A stretch of DNA of 64,000 nucleotides from Leishmania infantum JPCM5 (Eukaryota > Euglenozoa > Kinetoplastea > Trypanosomatida > Trypanosomatidae), in NCBI RefSeq assembly GCF_000002875.2, contig NC_009397.2:64501-128500 (forward strand). The letters run 5' to 3'. The notes beneath the pieces were generated by a model. The model ran no database searches. It saw only the letters and a program-made list of their open reading frames with translations, and was not told where the DNA came from. Below, in pieces: positions 1 to 10,155 of the stretch; the first letter of the stretch is position 1; each line of letters opens with the position of its first letter. The translations under genes were made by a program, and so were the position numbers.

Positions 1-534
1 GAAGATCAGTGCCTTGGGCACGGCACACGTGAGGCAAGTACGGGTTATCCGGCCGCCCATGAAGTCGTTAGTACGCATGTAGTTACTGCACTCGGCACAC
101 GTGGCACGCCAGCATAGCCGGCAGTGATGGATGCTCGACGGCGACATGAGGAAGCGGTGGCAACAGTGACAACTCTGGCAGTTGCACGCGATCTTCACCA
201 TCTTGCACGTGTCGCAGCGGGCATTTGCCCCGCCCTCGTAGCAGGAGCCGTATCGCTTGGCGGGGTCGTTGCTTCGGGCGCCGGAGGTGGTCTCGGCCGC
301 CTCCGACATCAAGCCGACCCTATCGTACGGTCCCATGCCATCTCCCATTCCTTGGCTGGAGCCGCTGCTGTTCAAGCGGTCCACGGGACCCCCGTCCGGA
401 TCACGCATGTCGAAGCGGTTGCCGGAGTACGCCGTCGGATCACCCGACGTCCTCGATGTCGAGAGTGGCGCCTTACCGGCAGGACCCGCTGACGTCGGCG
501 AGGTGTTGCCACGACTCGCGAACAGTTTCTTCAT
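1..534 (-). CDS. FYVE-type zinc-finger protein, N-terminal part (runs off the window)
   Basis: The minus-strand frame is open from an ATG at 532-534 to the window edge, so at least 178 codons are present and the C-terminus is missing. The first ~100 residues are low-complexity (Ser, Gly, Pro, Thr). A cysteine-rich finger follows: CDTC starts at residue 107, then CHCC (122-125), the core IHHCRLC (135-141), CAEC (146-149) and CLTC (167-170). The spacing is that of a FYVE finger and closely parallels the finger of the next gene, the lipase at 2960-5377, so the two look like tandem paralogues. FYVE fingers bind PI3P on endosomes, but here the basic residues before HHCR are replaced by Ser-Ile, so lipid binding may be weak. 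It could be a second class 3 lipase, but the catalytic part lies outside the window. Confidence 0.7.
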   Translation of the reverse strand, partial: MKKLFASRGNTSPTSAGPAGKAPLSTSRTSGDPTAYSGNRFDMRDPDGGPVDRLNSSGSSQGMGDGMGPYDRVGLMSEAAETTSGARSNDPAKRYGSCYEGGANARCDTCKMVKIACNCQSCHCCHRFLMSPSSIHHCRLCWRATCAECSNYMRTNDFMGGRITRTCLTCAVPKALIF

Positions 535-1676
535 TGTGGAAGCTGGATAGGCGTACGCAAGGAGTCCAAAGACAAACCCACGCGCGAGAAGCGCCAAGGG
601 CGAACCGAGGCGGAGACGACAGAAAAGAAGAGAACAAACACACGTCAGCAGACTGCTGCGGAGGCACCGAAGAGATGGAGGGGGAGTGGGAGGAGAGGAA
701 AGGAAGCACAAGACAAAGTCAAGAACGATGGCGCAGTCACAAAGGACAACAAGCAGAAAAAAAAAACTAAAAGACGCTCTTGCAGCAGCAATGGCTGTGT
801 ATCTATATACAGATAGATACAGATATGTGTGTGTGTAGGCCCTCTTTGCTGGACGGGAGTGCCTCGGTGTTGTGGAGAAACCTCTGACTGGGCTAGACGG
901 CACACACACGCAACCACACGGTGAATCGGGAAAGGCAGAGAGAAGGAGAAACGAAGGAGATAAAAGACGACGCAGGTGCACAAAAAGAAGGAAAAGAAGA
1001 AACGGGTCGGCAGAGAAGCGGCCAGGCCAGCGTGCACGGAAAAGGATCGAGGAAAGGAAGGGATCGAGGAACACAGTTGAAGAGAAGATAGGCGCTGGCA
1101 ACGATGGCAAATATAAATAATACGGAAAGGAAAAATGTAACACAATCGATAACGAGCCAAAGATATGCGGGAGGGGGTGCACACACGAATACAGGCGTGT
1201 TTACGTGTGCAGCGTCTCAAGCAAGCAAGCAGCAAGAGAAAAGCAGCAAAGAAGACAAAGGCAGAAGAAGATCGATGGCAACTCACGTGGCGGCGGCGCT
1301 GTCAAGGATGCGCCTCCCCCTTCTTTTCGTGTTATGGGTCGGGTCGTCCCGGACTTTGTGGCCCTGTCAAAGACTAATGGGGGACGTTGTAAAGGAGAGA
1401 GGGCGGAAGCGCGGAAAGGAGGGGAGGGGACACAAGGCACACGCACAGACACGCGCCGACAGCGGGTACACGCGAGCTCCTTTAAGAAGCACAAACGCAA
1501 AAAAACGCGATGACGACGACGGGAGAAGAACAGCTGGTGAGGCAGCAACAAGAGACGTGAGAGCAGGAGACAGGTTTACTACAGCAAGCAGGAATGTGAG
1601 GAAACCAAAGCGGTGAAGGGCTGAAGCATAAGACACACAGAGGTGGGGGGAGGGGGGGCTCGACCAGAGCGCGCGC

Positions 1677-1712
<36 letters not shown>

Positions 1713-2959
1713 AGGCAAGAACACACGTTACATGCACGGGCACGTCAGTGCAGAAAGAGGAGAGCAAAAGAGGAGCAACGCACGAGGAAGACGGTGGAGG
1801 CACGAGAGAAGTGGGAGAGAAACGAGGGTACTCCACAGTATTAAACCGAGAGATGGAAATGAACGATACGCGCACACCCCTACGCAGCTGCACAGTGGAA
1901 GTGCCAGAACGGTGCTGGGGGCAGAGAGGTAGATGAAGGGGGCGGCGCACGAGCTTCTTTTGCGGTTCCTCAGCACATCCATTTCACTCTTCCATTCAAC
2001 GTAAGTTGAACTCCACTCAAGCCCAGGCCTGCCACAGGCCCCACATCGCGTGGTGCGAAGCAGCCGTACACACGCGTTGCAGCAATGCGCCGACCCAGTC
2101 ATCTGAGCACGGCCTCTGACTCGAGCTCCGCCCACCCACTTCCCACGCCGCCACCCGGTGCATCCCCTTCGGGGTGGCGCAGGCTCCTCTGCCAGTGGGC
2201 AGTGAAAATCGGGGGTGGGTGGGATTCGTTCGAGTTACGCGGACACGTTGCCCATCATATGGATGGCACAAGCGTGTTCACTGTCGCAGGTCGCTCCGAC
2301 GCATCACCATCCACGACCTCGCCGCCGCCATGAGTCGCAATGAATCCCTCTGACTTCCCCACGTCCTAGGCACTTGGCGCCGTCACCGCCAGGAAGTCCT
2401 TTGGCATTGGCAAGGATCAGGGGCTGCGTGGCTTCCTCCCCGAGAGAGAGAGTGTGTGTGTGGGGAGGGGGGAGGGGGGGGGGTGCACTGGACCCTTGTT
2501 GATACCACGCACGGAGAGGTGATTCCCTCCCCCCACCCCACAGCATCATCGGGTGAACGGAGAAGAGCAGAAAAACGTGTTGATGCTAACATGCGGTTGT
2601 GCATCTGCTGTTCCGGTGCCGATGCAGAGGCGGTCGGCGACCGGACGCGTGAGCTGCGGAAGGCAGAGAAGGAAAACGGAAACAATAACACAACAAAACG
2701 TGTTCAGCAGAGGACGGTAGTATAACGCCGAGAGAAGAAATGAGCGCTTTCAGGTCTGCCGCTTCCGTCGTATGTGTGTGCATGCCAGTGGTGGAGTGAT
2801 AGAAAGATGAAGAGCGAGAAACCGGGGGCAAGAGCGGGGGGCGGCGTAGCTGTCTACACGTACACAGACACCTTCTCACACACGCCTCACGGCCCTGCCG
2901 GCGCCATACATCTCTTTCACCCCCTCCCCATCACCGCATAATGATGCGTGACCAAACAG
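535..2959. other. Intergenic/UTR region between the two FYVE-finger genes
   Basis: No convincing gene. On the minus strand this is the 3' UTR of the lipase followed by the 5' region of the truncated FYVE gene. It holds a SIDER-like retroposon (about 2000-2440), a long GT run near 1675-1709, and purine-rich stretches (550-780 and 870-1110) that read as pyrimidine tracts on the coding strand. These would suit trans-splicing of the downstream gene. Confidence 0.7.
2000..2440 (-). repeat. SIDER2-like degenerate retroposon in the 3' UTR of the lipase gene
   Basis: The reverse complement aligns by eye, block after block and in the same order, with the plus-strand element at 29255-29745. Shared blocks include GAAGCCACGCAGCC versus GAAGCCAGGCAGCC, GTGGGGAAGTCAGAG versus ATGGGGAAGTCAGAG, CGACCTGCGACAGTGAA versus CGATCTGCGACAGTGAA, and GTCGGCGCATTGCTG. 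SIDERs are short extinct retroposons of Leishmania related to ingi/DIRE. They lie mostly in 3' UTRs, and SIDER2 copies have been linked to mRNA instability. The position downstream of a stop codon and the sense orientation fit that. The ends are approximate. Confidence 0.75.
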
Positions 2960-5377
2960 CTAAGACTCGGTGTTGCGGTAGAGGTGGATCATCACCCCTC
3001 GATTGTAAGCCTCCACAGAGTGATCACCCAAAACCGAGGCCTCCCCGCAGCCGTGCTTCAACACCGCGAAGGCGGTCTCCGAGTCGTCGGTCGACACATA
3101 CCCGTAGGCACCGTATTGGATAAAATGATAGCGGCCGAAGCACGTGAAGCGGCGGTGCACGCGGCGCGAAGACACCGGCAGCACTACATCAGCCACCGTG
3201 TCCGCCGCAACCCCAACTTCAGAAGGTGTGACCGGCTCATCGGCGACGTCGGGTCCAGAGCCACCATCTTCACGACACGAGTGATACACGGTGCTCAATG
3301 GCCTAGACGCGGCGCCGCACCTGCGCGTACATCGGCTTTTGAAATCGTGGAGGGCCGCCTCCACTTCGGCGTCCAGCTGCGCTGCCGCCTCACGAGATGG
3401 TGCTGGCGTGTCGTTCTCCAGCGCGTCACGGCTGTTGCGGAGGGTGGTATCAGCGTACGCGGCGAGCTGCGCTTGCTCTTCCCACAATGCAGATGACCCG
3501 TCAGAGATGTCTTCCTCCTCCGGCGCGGCGGTCTCCTTGCCCGCCGCGTCGTTCATCGAGAAGAGTGCAGACGTAGCTGAAGCGCCAGCACCTGGAGAAG
3601 CGTCAGCAAAGGAAGTGCCGGACGGCGTCTTGGCGCGCAAGCGTGCCAGCGCGGTGGAGAGCCTGCCGGAGCTGAGGGTGGGGGTGTTGGCTGCTACAGT
3701 CGCGGCGGAGGAGGCAGCGGTATTTGCTGCTGGCGACGCCGCACTCGCGGGGCTGCTTTGACTGCCGCCGCCCCTCCACCAGCTCTGGGCTGCCGTGAAG
3801 ACGGATGTGACGAGCTGCTTAAGTCGCGACTGCGCGTCCCAAGCGAGTTCGTCCGTGCACGACAGGCGCGGCACAATGTCGCTGCGGTGGACAAAGTTGT
3901 GGAAGATATGCGTCCAGCCGCAGCTCTGTACGTGGTCGGCCAGCTCGTAGTTGCCGAGCAGCGGCGCACCGAGTGAGACGCACAGCAGTCGCGGCGTCTC
4001 CTCCTGCGAGCCGCGGGGCACCAGCAGAGAAGCACGTCGGTGCAGCATCTGCAGACTCAAGTACTGCGCAGTGGCCCCGCCCAGCGAATGGCCGCACAGG
4101 ACAAGGGTATAACCGCCACTGCGGACGTCTTCCAGAAGCGTGTCGAAGGGCAGTCCAACCTCTTGCGCCTCTTGCGCGAAGCCCTTGTGCACCTGGTACT
4201 CCCACACCTTCCGAACACCGCCGTTGAGTATCACCGTTGCCTCAGCGTGGTCGGCCCCCTCTTGGTCCTCCGCTGTCGTAGTCAGACAGACGCCTTCGTG
4301 CAACGTCGACCACACAGTCTCCGTGACACGCGCAAACTGCATGTCCACCCAACGCGTCCGCCAGTTGTGCGTTCCGGGAAAGGCAATGAACTTAACGCGA
4401 CCTGGCGCCTCAAGGATTGTGTAACGCTCCCGTGCTACGGTGATGCGCAGTGCACGTGCGTACGGGATGTCAGACAGACTCAAGGTGATGTTTGGCGCTC
4501 CGAGGTACTCGTACGCGATTGCCGAAGCCACCATGGAAAGCAGCACTCGCTGTGCCAGAACGGCGGTGGTGATGGCGCGGAAGGCGAGCATCTCTTCGTA
4601 GCGGCGGAAGAGCCCGCGAAACATGCGCTCCACCTGCGTGGTCGTCATGCCGCCCACCTCCATGGCGCGCAGCGAGAGCTGCTGCACGTCAAGCACCCTG
4701 ACGTCGTCCATCACGCTCTTGGACAACCCGTTCGGGCGGACCACACGTGCGGTGTGCGGCTGCGTGACAACGGTGGGCAGCCCACACCCGTAGCACACCA
4801 GTTGACGTGTCAGGATACGGCACGACGGGCCGATGCACATGCGAGGCATGGGCCCCGCTGTCCGCAATATGTACAGCCCCCACAGAAGGCCGCCGTCACC
4901 GCGCGTGGCGAGGTTCGCCAGCGCCCATAGCGTGGAGCAGCGGTCGCACACCATCATCTGCCGCCCAAGCATGTGTACGTAGTGTCGATATCCCCAGCAG
5001 CCGGAGCACACAGCGTGCCAGCAGCGGCGGCAGTGATGCCGATTGGTGTGGAAGCGGAAGCGGGACCGGCAAACAGAGCATGTCGTGCAAATGCAGCCCT
5101 CCTTCGCACGCTGACACGTTGTGCAGACACGGTGACCCTCCAGTGGCGCCGGGCGCACGATGATCGGCACCCACATGTCGGTAACGCTTTGGGTCAGGGA
5201 TGTCATGTTATCTGTATCTGCGCGTCGCTGCGCTGGCGTCGTGCTGCTTGTGGTGGCGGTGCGCACGTCGCCCCACTGCGGCTGTGTGTGGGTGTAGACG
5301 AAGTCGCGCATCTGTGCAAACTGCGGCCACTGCGGCTGAGGCACCGCCAAAGACGACGGCGACGACGCCGAGTGCAT
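2960..5377 (-). CDS. Class 3 lipase with an N-terminal FYVE-type zinc finger
   Basis: 805 aa. The start is the ATG at 5375-5377. The frame stays open another 60 codons upstream, but that stretch is rich in Phe/Leu/Ser and overlaps a coding-strand pyrimidine tract, so it is probably 5' UTR and trans-splice signal. A FYVE-like finger covers residues ~85-146 (CSVC, then the canonical NRHHCRRC core, CSGC, CDRC). The alpha/beta-hydrolase lipase domain follows, with nucleophile elbow GHSLGG at 429-434 (Ser431), candidate Asp500 in HRSDIVPRL and candidate His786 in GDHSVEAYNRG. That completes a Ser-Asp-His triad. A Ser/Ala-rich insertion separates Asp and His. Such proteins probably hydrolyse acylglycerols or phospholipids, and the finger suggests recruitment to PI3P-positive endosomes or lysosomes. 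The lipid substrate cannot be read from sequence. Confidence 0.88.
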   Translation of the reverse strand: MHSASSPSSLAVPQPQWPQFAQMRDFVYTHTQPQWGDVRTATTSSTTPAQRRADTDNMTSLTQSVTDMWVPIIVRPAPLEGHRVCTTCQRAKEGCICTTCSVCRSRFRFHTNRHHCRRCWHAVCSGCWGYRHYVHMLGRQMMVCDRCSTLWALANLATRGDGGLLWGLYILRTAGPMPRMCIGPSCRILTRQLVCYGCGLPTVVTQPHTARVVRPNGLSKSVMDDVRVLDVQQLSLRAMEVGGMTTTQVERMFRGLFRRYEEMLAFRAITTAVLAQRVLLSMVASAIAYEYLGAPNITLSLSDIPYARALRITVARERYTILEAPGRVKFIAFPGTHNWRTRWVDMQFARVTETVWSTLHEGVCLTTTAEDQEGADHAEATVILNGGVRKVWEYQVHKGFAQEAQEVGLPFDTLLEDVRSGGYTLVLCGHSLGGATAQYLSLQMLHRRASLLVPRGSQEETPRLLCVSLGAPLLGNYELADHVQSCGWTHIFHNFVHRSDIVPRLSCTDELAWDAQSRLKQLVTSVFTAAQSWWRGGGSQSSPASAASPAANTAASSAATVAANTPTLSSGRLSTALARLRAKTPSGTSFADASPGAGASATSALFSMNDAAGKETAAPEEEDISDGSSALWEEQAQLAAYADTTLRNSRDALENDTPAPSREAAAQLDAEVEAALHDFKSRCTRRCGAASRPLSTVYHSCREDGGSGPDVADEPVTPSEVGVAADTVADVVLPVSSRRVHRRFTCFGRYHFIQYGAYGYVSTDDSETAFAVLKHGCGEASVLGDHSVEAYNRGVMIHLYRNTES

Positions 5378-6593
5378 CTGTGGTTGTAAAAGTGATGTGT
5401 GTGCGTGAGAGAGAGAGAGCGGGGAGAAGTTGGAGAAGGAAAGCGGCGTGAGAGCGACAAGCGCTGCCGCAGCCGTGAAGACGAAAAAAAAAAGAAAAAA
5501 CGAAAGGAAGCGGAAACGCAATGCGTCGTTGAGAGGGCGACAGCGAAGACGGAACACCGCCGGAGCAGCAGCGTCCAGAGCTACAACAGCAACGACAGCT
5601 ACAGCGCCAAGGTGCTACGTGAGAGGGCGGCACAGCTGCAGCAGCGTCGAGAAACAGTAGGCGAACGGAAGTGGAAAAAGAATGAGGGCAGGCCGCAACG
5701 GACACAAAGCAGCAAGCTCTGTATCTACGGCTGCGGCCGTGCCTGTGCGAGCGCAAGCTCAAGTGCGCGCGCCAGAGAGGACGAATAGTTGCAGTGGGTA
5801 GAAGACAGACATGAGAGCCGCGGAATAGTGCAGAAACCACGCACACGCTCGTATGTACGTACTGTCGCTGCCAGGGCGATGTGTGTGTATGTGTGTGGAG
5901 GGGGAGTGGGTATGTGCGTAGAGAGCGCATGGGCAGCACAGCATGAGTGAGAGGATGTTGAGGTGCATGGAAAGAGAAGTGAGGGGGCAGAACGTGTGGG
6001 ATGGAAAGAAGCAATGCATCACGTGCACACCGTCCCACACATAAGCACCTCAGCAGATGCGCTAGTAACTCATACGGAAACGCAGTCCCATCTCGGCCCT
6101 CCGAGATGTCGGACCCGTCCTCTCCTCCCGCACCGCCCACAGAGAGAGTGGATGAGCGGTGCGGGAGAGCACCGGAGGCGTAAGCGCCGACGTCGGCGGA
6201 GACACTCGTTCGCGATGCACGCACAAAACACAGAGACGCTCGATGGTACAGAGATGATGAAACATGAGCATAGATAAAATAGCGCGCCGCACACACGTCG
6301 AAAAGATGATTGAGGCCGCCGAGAAGCGATGGCGTTAGAGGGCCGGCGGCGGGGGGAGTGCGGGGAGAGAGAAGTCTGGTGAGACCGTAGTGGACAGCAC
6401 AAGACGGCATGATACAGCTCGTCGTATCGACGTGTTACTTCTGCGAAGCGAGGCGCCGAGGCGCACGCCCGCCCGCCCGCATGAGCGTTGAGGAAATGGG
6501 TGCGGGGGTGCGAAAGCAAAGAGGGGGAAGCACAGATAAGGGTGGGCTGCAGATGCGTTATGCTGCTATCAGTACCACCCCCGTGGCACCCAT
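5378..6593. other. Intergenic/UTR region between Rab and lipase genes
   Basis: No gene seen. It contains the 3' UTR of the Rab gene and the 5' UTR of the lipase on the minus strand. The purine run around 5485-5515 is a pyrimidine tract on the coding strand and is the likely branch/splice signal for the lipase mRNA. Short CA/GT and GA runs are scattered through it. Confidence 0.6.
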
Positions 6594-7229
6594 CTAGCAG
6601 CATCGATTCTCTTGACGCGGTGCCGCGTTCTCTGCGTGGCACATAACACCGCCCTTGCGCACGTTGAAGGTGCTGTTTGTCTCGATCAGTTTCGCAGCGA
6701 CGGCATGGAACGCATCCTGAACCCCGTCGCCGCTGCGCGCGCTAGTCTCGTGGTACATGGCACCCATCTCCACCGCGCACTGCTGCGCATCTGCCAAAGA
6801 AACCTGCCGCTCGCTCTCCAAGTCCTTCTTGTTGCCTACCAGCATCACAATCGTCTCGGGCGAGTTGGCTTGCAGCTCGCGAATCCAGTACCTTGCCTTC
6901 TCGAACGTATCGGCGGAGATAATGTCGAACACGACGAGCGCCGCAGCGGCACCGCGGTAGTACATAGAAGCTAAACTCTTAAAGCGCTCCTGCCCTGCCG
7001 TGTCCCATATATCGAAGTGAACGGCGGTGTCGTCGTCCACGTTGCACGTGTACCGAAAGAAGGAGGCGCCGACGGTGCTGTTCAGCTTCTCGCTAAAGGC
7101 ATTCTTCATGAGACGCTGCACGACGGACGACTTGCCGACGCCACTCTCCCCGAGCAGGACTAGTTTGAACTTCCGTGTCGAAGCGGAAGCCCCCGCCGTC
7201 GTCGTCGGGGCGCGACCGATGGATGACAT
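6594..7229 (-). CDS. Rab5-like small GTPase
   Basis: 211 aa from the ATG at 7227-7229. An in-frame extension upstream is not Rab-like and lies between the start and the splice signal. All G boxes are present: P-loop GESGVGKS (27-34), switch I Thr52, WDTAGQER (75-82), NKKD (133-136) and ETSAR (161-165, with Arg in place of the usual Lys). It ends in a Cys-Cys pair (210-211), the normal double geranylgeranylation site. The P-loop/RabF sequence (FKLVLLGESGVGKSS) and the body are closest to the Rab5/21/22 group that controls early endosome fusion. The exact subfamily is uncertain. Its neighbour is a FYVE-finger lipase, also suggestive of PI3P endosomes, but gene order in trypanosomatids rarely reflects shared function. 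Confidence 0.9.
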   Translation of the reverse strand: MSSIGRAPTTTAGASASTRKFKLVLLGESGVGKSSVVQRLMKNAFSEKLNSTVGASFFRYTCNVDDDTAVHFDIWDTAGQERFKSLASMYYRGAAAALVVFDIISADTFEKARYWIRELQANSPETIVMLVGNKKDLESERQVSLADAQQCAVEMGAMYHETSARSGDGVQDAFHAVAAKLIETNSTFNVRKGGVMCHAENAAPRQENRCC

Positions 7230-8895
7230 GGTAGTGGCGGATAATCGAAGCGGCGAGGGAATGGGGAAGGCCGTGCACGAACGAGTACCCGCCGCACACA
7301 CGCCACGCACGCACACAAAGGCCACGGGTGCCGTACACTTGAGGACTCTACAGAGAGAGAGAGAGAGAGCAGAGAGATGAGGAGAAGGTCAGCGCAGCGG
7401 AGCGGGACGGAAGGACCGCTCCCCCTCCCCAAAGCAACGAAGATGTACCGCACAAGACGGGTGGCGGGAAGAGGTTTAGCAGCAGCAGCAGAGATAGTGG
7501 ACGCGTGAAGCACAAGGCGGTCAACAGCGGCGCACAAATGCACCTCCGCTCGTGTGCGCTGAGGCAAAGACAAGCGCCGGCACGTCGAGCGCACCGAGTG
7601 ACAGCGAAGAGCGTGACCGTGTGTATGAGGCGGGGGCGGGCGGGGCAGCGAACAAAGATGAGCGGAGGACTGCAGCGATGACAACGAAAATGGTGTTCGA
7701 ATCGCGCGTTGCGGCACGTCCGTCAATGACGTACGAGAGCTGCGTGCTGGCAAGGTCAAACGGGGTGAGTGCGCGGGCGTACGCGTATGTATGTGTGTGC
7801 GCACCCGGCCCAAGCCTGTCCTCCACCTCTAGGTCTCTGTGTTTGATCGGCTACGTGACAGATGCGTCGTGTATGAGTGCGCAGCTGGCACAGTGCGACC
7901 CACCCCCTGCAGGAATAAAAAGCAGATGATATACGTTTTTCGTTGCTGTTGAGGCACTGCACGAGCCTGGATGAGCTCACTGACGGAGTGGGGTCAGCTC
8001 AGACGTGCGTGCTGCTTGTGTAATGACGAGGGCTTCTACGGTGTGTTTGCAAAGAGTCACGAGAAGAGAAGAGAGGCATGGAGCGAGACGTGAAAGCCGG
8101 CAAGCAGCAGCCGTGAATAGTACAAGTGACGAGAGAGGAGAAGCATAGGATGCGAGACTGATGGGTGCGCGAGAGTGCGATGCGATGCTGAACTACAGCA
8201 ACGACGCAAGCGGGCTCATCCGTTGGCAGTCGCCGGATGGTCATCCGTAGGATGCAGAGTAGAGAGAGGGAGGCAGCCCCAACAGCATCGCATCGGCAGT
8301 ACGAGCCACTTTGCGCACGTGGACACGACATGTGCACGGTTTCCTCGTGCCTCCTCACACGTTCCCTGCGACAATGCGCGCGGCTGCACAGGTCACGGCG
8401 TATGGGGTAAGGAAAAAAAAAGAAGCGGATCCGTCTGCGTGTCCGAGTGTATGTGCGCCGATGCAGGAAGTGTGCGAGGAGACGAGCACGTCGATGTATC
8501 AAAAGGGCGGGAGAGTACCTTGAGCAGCGGAGTGGCAGCAGCAGCAGCAGAGAGAGGGGAAAGGAAGACACCAAACAGACAGACATATGCATGCGTCTAT
8601 GCCTGTATCGGTGTTTGCTGGCTTTGTGCGTCGTAGCGGTAGCAGATGCATGAACGACTAGAAACGTGCGAAGAAGAGCCACGCGAGAGAGGCGGAGGTG
8701 TCCGTGGGAGCTCAAGCATCAAGAAAGTGTTTCATGTACACAGTCGTGGCTCGCCAACACTCGCCGCGCACACGAGGAGTGGGGGAGCAGAGCAGAGGGG
8801 GATGCCCCTCTCCACGACGCGTGAGACACGCCTTGCCGTGCAGCGCACGCTGCTGAGCGGAGGCGAAAAGGGAGGAGGCCGAGCAAGGGAGATGG
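7230..8895. other. Intergenic/UTR region between RING and Rab genes
   Basis: No supportable gene. It comprises the Rab 5' UTR with its splice signal, then the 3' UTR of the RING gene. Open frames here are short and lie on either strand without conserved motifs. Confidence 0.6.
7348..7370 (-). promoter_or_regulatory. Predicted trans-splice signal of the Rab gene
   Basis: On the minus strand a (CT)n tract ends in CTGTAG, with the AG at 7349-7348, about 120 nt upstream of the Rab ATG. This is the usual trypanosomatid layout of a polypyrimidine tract plus first AG for spliced-leader addition. Inferred from sequence only. Confidence 0.55.
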
Positions 8896-10155
8896 CTAGA
8901 AGGATCTAGGACCGTCGCGTGGTGACGAAAAGAGCCGTTGGAGCGGCTTCGATGACGGCCTGGACACGTACGAGGTGCCAGCTGGCATGAAAGAGTCAGG
9001 GCGGCGCGACTGCTGCTGCGCTGCGGCGGCCAGCGGCGTTGTGAGCCAGAAGTCGATGCTCGGCCCAGGGGAGTCACCGCCACCGCTCCCTGGCTGACGT
9101 GCAAAGGCATGGGAACTCTGGTGCGGCGGCCGCTGTTGCGGAGGCACCGTGGCGTGGGTGCGAGGTGTGAGCGCGACCTTGGCACCGGCGCCCACGCTAG
9201 CGGCCGGCTGTGGCAATGACGCACGGATATCATCCACGCGTCTCCGCGGCAGCGACGGGTTTGAGTCAGAGCGGTGGCGTTTCGCGATGAGGGAGCTTGC
9301 TGACCACCCGAGGGGCGGCGCTGCTCCGACGGCGGACGACGTCGACGTCTCACTAGCGGCAGCGCCGCGTGACTCGCCACCGTTTCCGTGCGACTGGTGT
9401 CGTCGGTGCTGCCCATGCGAGTGAGAGGACGGCGAAGGTGACGATGCCACAGACGGGCGCGGCCAGCTGCCACGTGGAGAGGTGTCTGATGCCCTAGCAC
9501 CGACCACGCCGGCAGGTAGGAAGGGGGCATGGCGCCCCGTCAATGGGGGTGGGATGATCTGCCCCGCCGGCGTATGGCAAACCTCGACGGTCCTCGGTGC
9601 GCCGTGCGGGTACCCGTCGCTGGCATGGGTAGCTCGCGGGTCCGCCAGCATGTGCGCGCGTTGTTGCTGTGGTGGCGGGGGCTGCGACTGCTGTTGTGAC
9701 GTCTTTCTTTGCGAGTATGCACGGGTGGCCGCAGCGGTGGCGTGTGCCAGCTCCTCGCGCAGCCGGCACACCTCCTCCTGAAGCGCTTGCACTTGCGACA
9801 CTGCCGCGGCGCACTCTGCCTGCTTCCGCTGACTCTGCCGTGCCATGTCCTGGTTTTGGCCATGCAGCATCGCCAGCGCCTGGCGCATGCGACGGATGAC
9901 TTGCTGGTAGTGCCGCACTTGAGAGATGATCACTTTTTCCGCTCTCCCAAGTACCGTTGCACCGTCTTGCAGCAGCTGCTGCACATTGGGGTGGTCAAGC
10001 TTAACGAGCTGGTATGGCTGCTGACATAGCGGACAGGGCGCAGCGGCTGGTAGGCGGGAGACGCAACGCGAGCAGAGGTAGTGGTTGCACGATGTGACGC
10101 TGCCGTCCCTGTTGCAGTCACCGAGGCACAGAACACAGATGGGCTGGAAGGACAT
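8896..10155 (-). CDS. RING-finger/coiled-coil protein resembling Zip3/HEI10/RNF212 E3 ligases
   Basis: 419 aa from the ATG at 10153-10155; the frame extends 27 codons upstream without a family match. A compact C3HC4 RING opens the protein: C7, C10, C23, H25, C28, C31, C41, C44. A linker (KLDHPNVQQLLQD) follows, then a helix containing RHYQQVIRRMRQAL and a coiled coil to about residue 160. The rest is disordered and rich in Gln, Pro and Ser. Near the end is a basic/serine tail (YVSRPSSKPLQRL). An N-terminal RING directly followed by a coiled coil and a disordered Ser-rich tail is the layout of Zip3/HEI10/RNF212 SUMO or ubiquitin ligases that mark crossover sites in meiosis. The match is by architecture and pattern, so a generic RING E3 ligase remains possible. 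Confidence 0.7.
   Translation of the reverse strand: MSFQPICVLCLGDCNRDGSVTSCNHYLCSRCVSRLPAAAPCPLCQQPYQLVKLDHPNVQQLLQDGATVLGRAEKVIISQVRHYQQVIRRMRQALAMLHGQNQDMARQSQRKQAECAAAVSQVQALQEEVCRLREELAHATAAATRAYSQRKTSQQQSQPPPPQQQRAHMLADPRATHASDGYPHGAPRTVEVCHTPAGQIIPPPLTGRHAPFLPAGVVGARASDTSPRGSWPRPSVASSPSPSSHSHGQHRRHQSHGNGGESRGAAASETSTSSAVGAAPPLGWSASSLIAKRHRSDSNPSLPRRRVDDIRASLPQPAASVGAGAKVALTPRTHATVPPQQRPPHQSSHAFARQPGSGGGDSPGPSIDFWLTTPLAAAAQQQSRRPDSFMPAGTSYVSRPSSKPLQRLFSSPRDGPRSF

Noticed and set aside
1675..1709. GT repeat as a possible functional element
   Set aside because: Simple repeats of this kind are common in trypanosomatid spacers; nothing specific here.
2960..5557. Longer lipase start giving a hydrophobic N-terminus
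   Set aside because: The added 60 residues are encoded by a polypyrimidine splice tract, not a signal peptide.
8712..9530. 272-codon minus-strand frame
   Set aside because: Shadow of the low-complexity tail of the RING gene.
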